From Lepidodermella squamata (taxonomy: Eukaryota > Gastrotricha): DNA of 64,000 bases. The notes under the pieces are model-generated. The model saw nothing but the letters and a program-made list of their open reading frames with translations. It was not told the origin of the DNA and searched no databases. Location of the stretch: assembly GCA_047495785.1 (NCBI GenBank), contig JBLDXI010000015.1:3844001-3908000 (forward strand). Reading direction: 5' to 3'. Below, one piece after another: positions 61,482 to 64,000 of the stretch (its first letter is position 1; every line of letters begins with the position of its first letter). The translations under genes were made by a program, and so were the position numbers.

Positions 61482-64000
61482 ATGGGAAAGCAAGATTTGC
61501 TCGAGCAAATCTTAGACATGCTGCAAAAGTAAGCTTCCTTGAAATCTCTCTCAAATGCGTTGATTTTTATTTTCAAATTTATTTAACCCCGAAAATTTAA
61601 CATTTTTTCATGATTAATCAAGAAAAATGCGGAAATGAGTAATCCGTGTTTTTGATGAGACAATAATTTTGTTGAATAATGACTATTTTTTATTTTCTTC
61701 CCATTGCAAACAGTATGCAGCGGAATGGTACAGGTCAGTTGGGGAATTTCAAAAACCCGGCTGATGCGTGTTCAGATCGAAGATGGTACATATTTACGGC
61801 TGCCTCGCTCGTCATCCTATTAACGGGTCTTCTGCTTATCGTGATAACGCGCCTACTGCTTTGGCTCATATTTTCGCCGCGCGACAAGGATAAGAAACGG
61901 CTCGAGAGCTTCTGCGATGCCTTCGTCAAAAGCCGCCAGTTCGACCAGCACTGGTGGGCGGAGACCAAGGCGTGGTCGCAGGGCCTCATCTCCGGCCAGA
62001 CGTCGGTCGGCAAAGTCATGGTTGCTACAACTTTTCTGTTCAGCGTCATTTCTCTCGTTGTCTACATGGTCGACACGTTATTGTACGCCTGATTATTTCG
62101 AAGCCCTGATTTTTTCATCAAACAATTGTTTCCCCCCTCACCTAGGTATCATGTCGAAAGCTGTATGCCCTGGAACGGTGCTTTCACCCGCCAAATAGAT
62201 CTCGTCCTCAACATGTATTTTCTCATCAACTTTTTCCTTCGGGTGAGTATTCCGATGCGTATATATCATGTTATTGATTGCGTTTTTCTTGTGTTTCTTC
62301 TCCGCCGTCGCGCCGCTGCTTGCTAGATTATGAATTACATAAACCTGTAAAAACGCGCGCCGATATTATTTTTAGTAGCGGCACGAGAGACTAGTCTGTA
62401 GAGGAGAAGAAAAAAATCAATTAAAATGAGCCTAATCAGGTGTAACTAATTCATGGTGTTTACATTTCACAGTTTGTTGCGGCTGAGGACAAGCTTATCT
62501 TCTGGACAAACATTTATTCGATTGTCGATTATTTTACCATTCCGCCTGTTATCCTCGAAACCGTCATGAACCGATCTTGGATAGGTAAATTTTCGAAAAA
62601 AAATTGAGATGAAAAATGATTGATGATTTTTCTTATTTTTTTCAGGACTTCGGTTCATGCGTGCCATTTGTTTTATGCAATTTTCGGACATTTTACAATT
62701 TCTTCACATTTTACGCACTGGCAACAGCATACGTTTAGCTCAGCTAGCCTCAATCTTCCTTACCGTTTGGGTTGCTTCAGCAGGAATGTTTTATTTGGTA
62801 AGTTGTGCTTTTTATCGATTATCAGCTCGCTAAAAATAAATTGCGTGTCTACAAAATTGGGACAGTAAAATCAGCCCACCTAGCGCGATACGTTGCTATG
62901 TCCATGGCTATTTGCGTAAAACGCAAACGCAAACGCAAAATGACGTATTTTCCGCTAGAAAATCGACCTAAAAACAATAATGATGAGAGGACTAAAAACT
63001 AGGTCACGCACTAGCCGAATTACGTGGAAAGGTCAAATTTTATAGCTAAAACAATTTGCATGACCTATAGGCAATAAATATGGAAAATGCGTAATTATTT
63101 CAGGAAAGTAATTTTAAGGAGGAATTTTTGAAAAATGATGGTAATTTTTTTATTTTATTTTTTTGCAAATATAGTTGGAGAATACTGGCGATCCGTTTTA
63201 TTCGTACCAAAATTCGCACGACATAGACTATTTCAACTGCATGTATTACCTCCTGGTGACAATGTCGACGGTCGGCTACGGCGATGTAACGCCGACGACC
63301 GTTCTCGGCAAGATTTTCGTTGTGTTGTACATTCTTGGCGCGCTCGCCATGTTCGCCACCTTCATCCCCGAGATGGTCGAGTGCATATCGACCGACAAGT
63401 ACGGCGGCGAGTTTGAAAAAGAGCCGAACAAGCCGCACATCGTGCTGTGCGGCAACATCGACTACCGATCCGTCGACAACTTCTTGAAAGACTTTTTACA
63501 CGAGGACCGAGAGGACATTAACATAACAACGGTGCTGCTAGATAAGCAGACACCGTCGTTGGAGCTACAGGCGTTGATGAAGCGCCACTTTACCAAGGTG
63601 CAGTTTTTTCGCGGCACGGTTATGAACAGCCGCGATTTGTGCCGCGTCAAGGTGAGCGAGGCGGACGCGTGTCTCGTGATCGCGAACAAGAACGCGGACG
63701 ACCCGCACGCCGAGGACATGGCGAACATCATGCGCGTGATAGCCGTGAAAAACTACTGCCAAAACATCCGCATCATCGTGCAGCTGCTGTGCTACTCTAA
63801 CAAAATCTACCTGATGAACATTCCCGGCTGGAACAAGGAGGACTGCATCGTGTGCCTGCCGGAGCTCAAACTCGGCTTCATGGCGCAGTCGTGCCTCGCG
63901 CCGGGCTTCTCCACGCTGCTCGCCAACCTGTTCACGATGCGCTCGGACAACGTCACCGACGACATGCCCGACTGGATGAAGGACTACGTTATCGGTGCTG
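61482..64000 (+). CDS. slo: BK (Slo1-type) calcium- and voltage-activated potassium channel, 3' end beyond window
   Basis: Six exons seen: 61482-61528, 61714-62082, 62146-62242, 62473-62584, 62646-62797, 63175->64000; about 534 residues before the edge. S0 is at about 40-68, followed by the S0-S1 linker (WSQGLISGQTSVGKVMV), S1, S2 with Asp157 and Arg171, S3 with Asp190, S4 (GLRFMRAICFMQFSDILQF), the pore TMSTVGYGD at 288-296, S6 and the first RCK domain. That domain keeps the calcium-site residues Asp365 and Asp370 (FLKDFLHEDRED) and the motif ELKLGFMAQSCLAPGFSTLL. BK channels conduct potassium at the plasma membrane and damp excitation in nerve and muscle. Identity to the Slo1 branch is clear in RCK1, while the voltage sensor is divergent: Cys217 replaces the usual S4 gating arginine. 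The short first exon (MGKQDLLEQILDMLQ) ends in a good GTAAGC donor. Confidence 0.93.

Overview
This window is nuclear DNA from a multicellular animal, almost certainly an invertebrate. The genes are split by GT-AG introns that are mostly only about 48-63 nt long. The proteins are animal-specific: a PR-domain zinc-finger factor, a T-type calcium channel, a BK potassium channel, CCP and Kunitz secreted proteins, OSCP1 and TMEM258. The phylum cannot be fixed from sequence alone. Two short CCCTAA-like tracts are present but lie inside or next to repeats, so they are weak evidence for telomere type. All exon models here were built by hand from reading frame, splice-site consensus and intron phase. 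The summed exon lengths of every complete multi-exon gene divide by three.

Layout, left to right. (1) 1-5431, minus: the 5' two thirds of a PRDM3/PRDM16 (MECOM, hamlet) type transcriptional regulator with a divergent PR domain, running off the left edge. (2) 5432-19182: about 13.7 kb with almost no coding signal, some inverted-repeat elements and one possible secreted-peptide exon. (3) 19183-23747: DDX6-type RNA helicase (minus) and OSCP1 (plus), head to head. (4) 24885-33706: three tandem plus-strand paralogues of one architecture, namely signal peptide, an unassigned domain of about 190 residues, a Thr/Pro-rich linker, CCP (sushi) and Kunitz. This family is the most unusual content of the window. 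(5) 34096-34384: TMEM258, convergent with the last Kunitz gene. (6) 34385-36732: non-coding, with an inverted-repeat element flanked by a target-site-like duplication. (7) 36733-43050, minus: two tandem GH20 beta-hexosaminidases, one soluble and one with an added C-terminal membrane anchor. Intron 2 of the second carries a nested plus-strand gene and repeats. (8) 43485-50890, plus: a complete T-type (Cav3) calcium channel alpha1 subunit. (9) 50891-61481: about 10.6 kb, mostly non-coding, with one candidate alternative first exon. (10) 61482-64000, plus: the 5' half of a BK (Slo1-type) channel running off the right edge.

Functional links are limited. The two ion channels and the PRDM factor are neuronal or developmental genes, and they account for the long flanking non-coding DNA. 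DDX6, OSCP1 and TMEM258 are compact housekeeping genes. The hexosaminidases and the Kunitz family show recent local duplication followed by divergence. Where an intron is far longer than usual in otherwise compact genes, it contains inserted repetitive DNA (hexosaminidase B intron 2 and calcium-channel intron 8).
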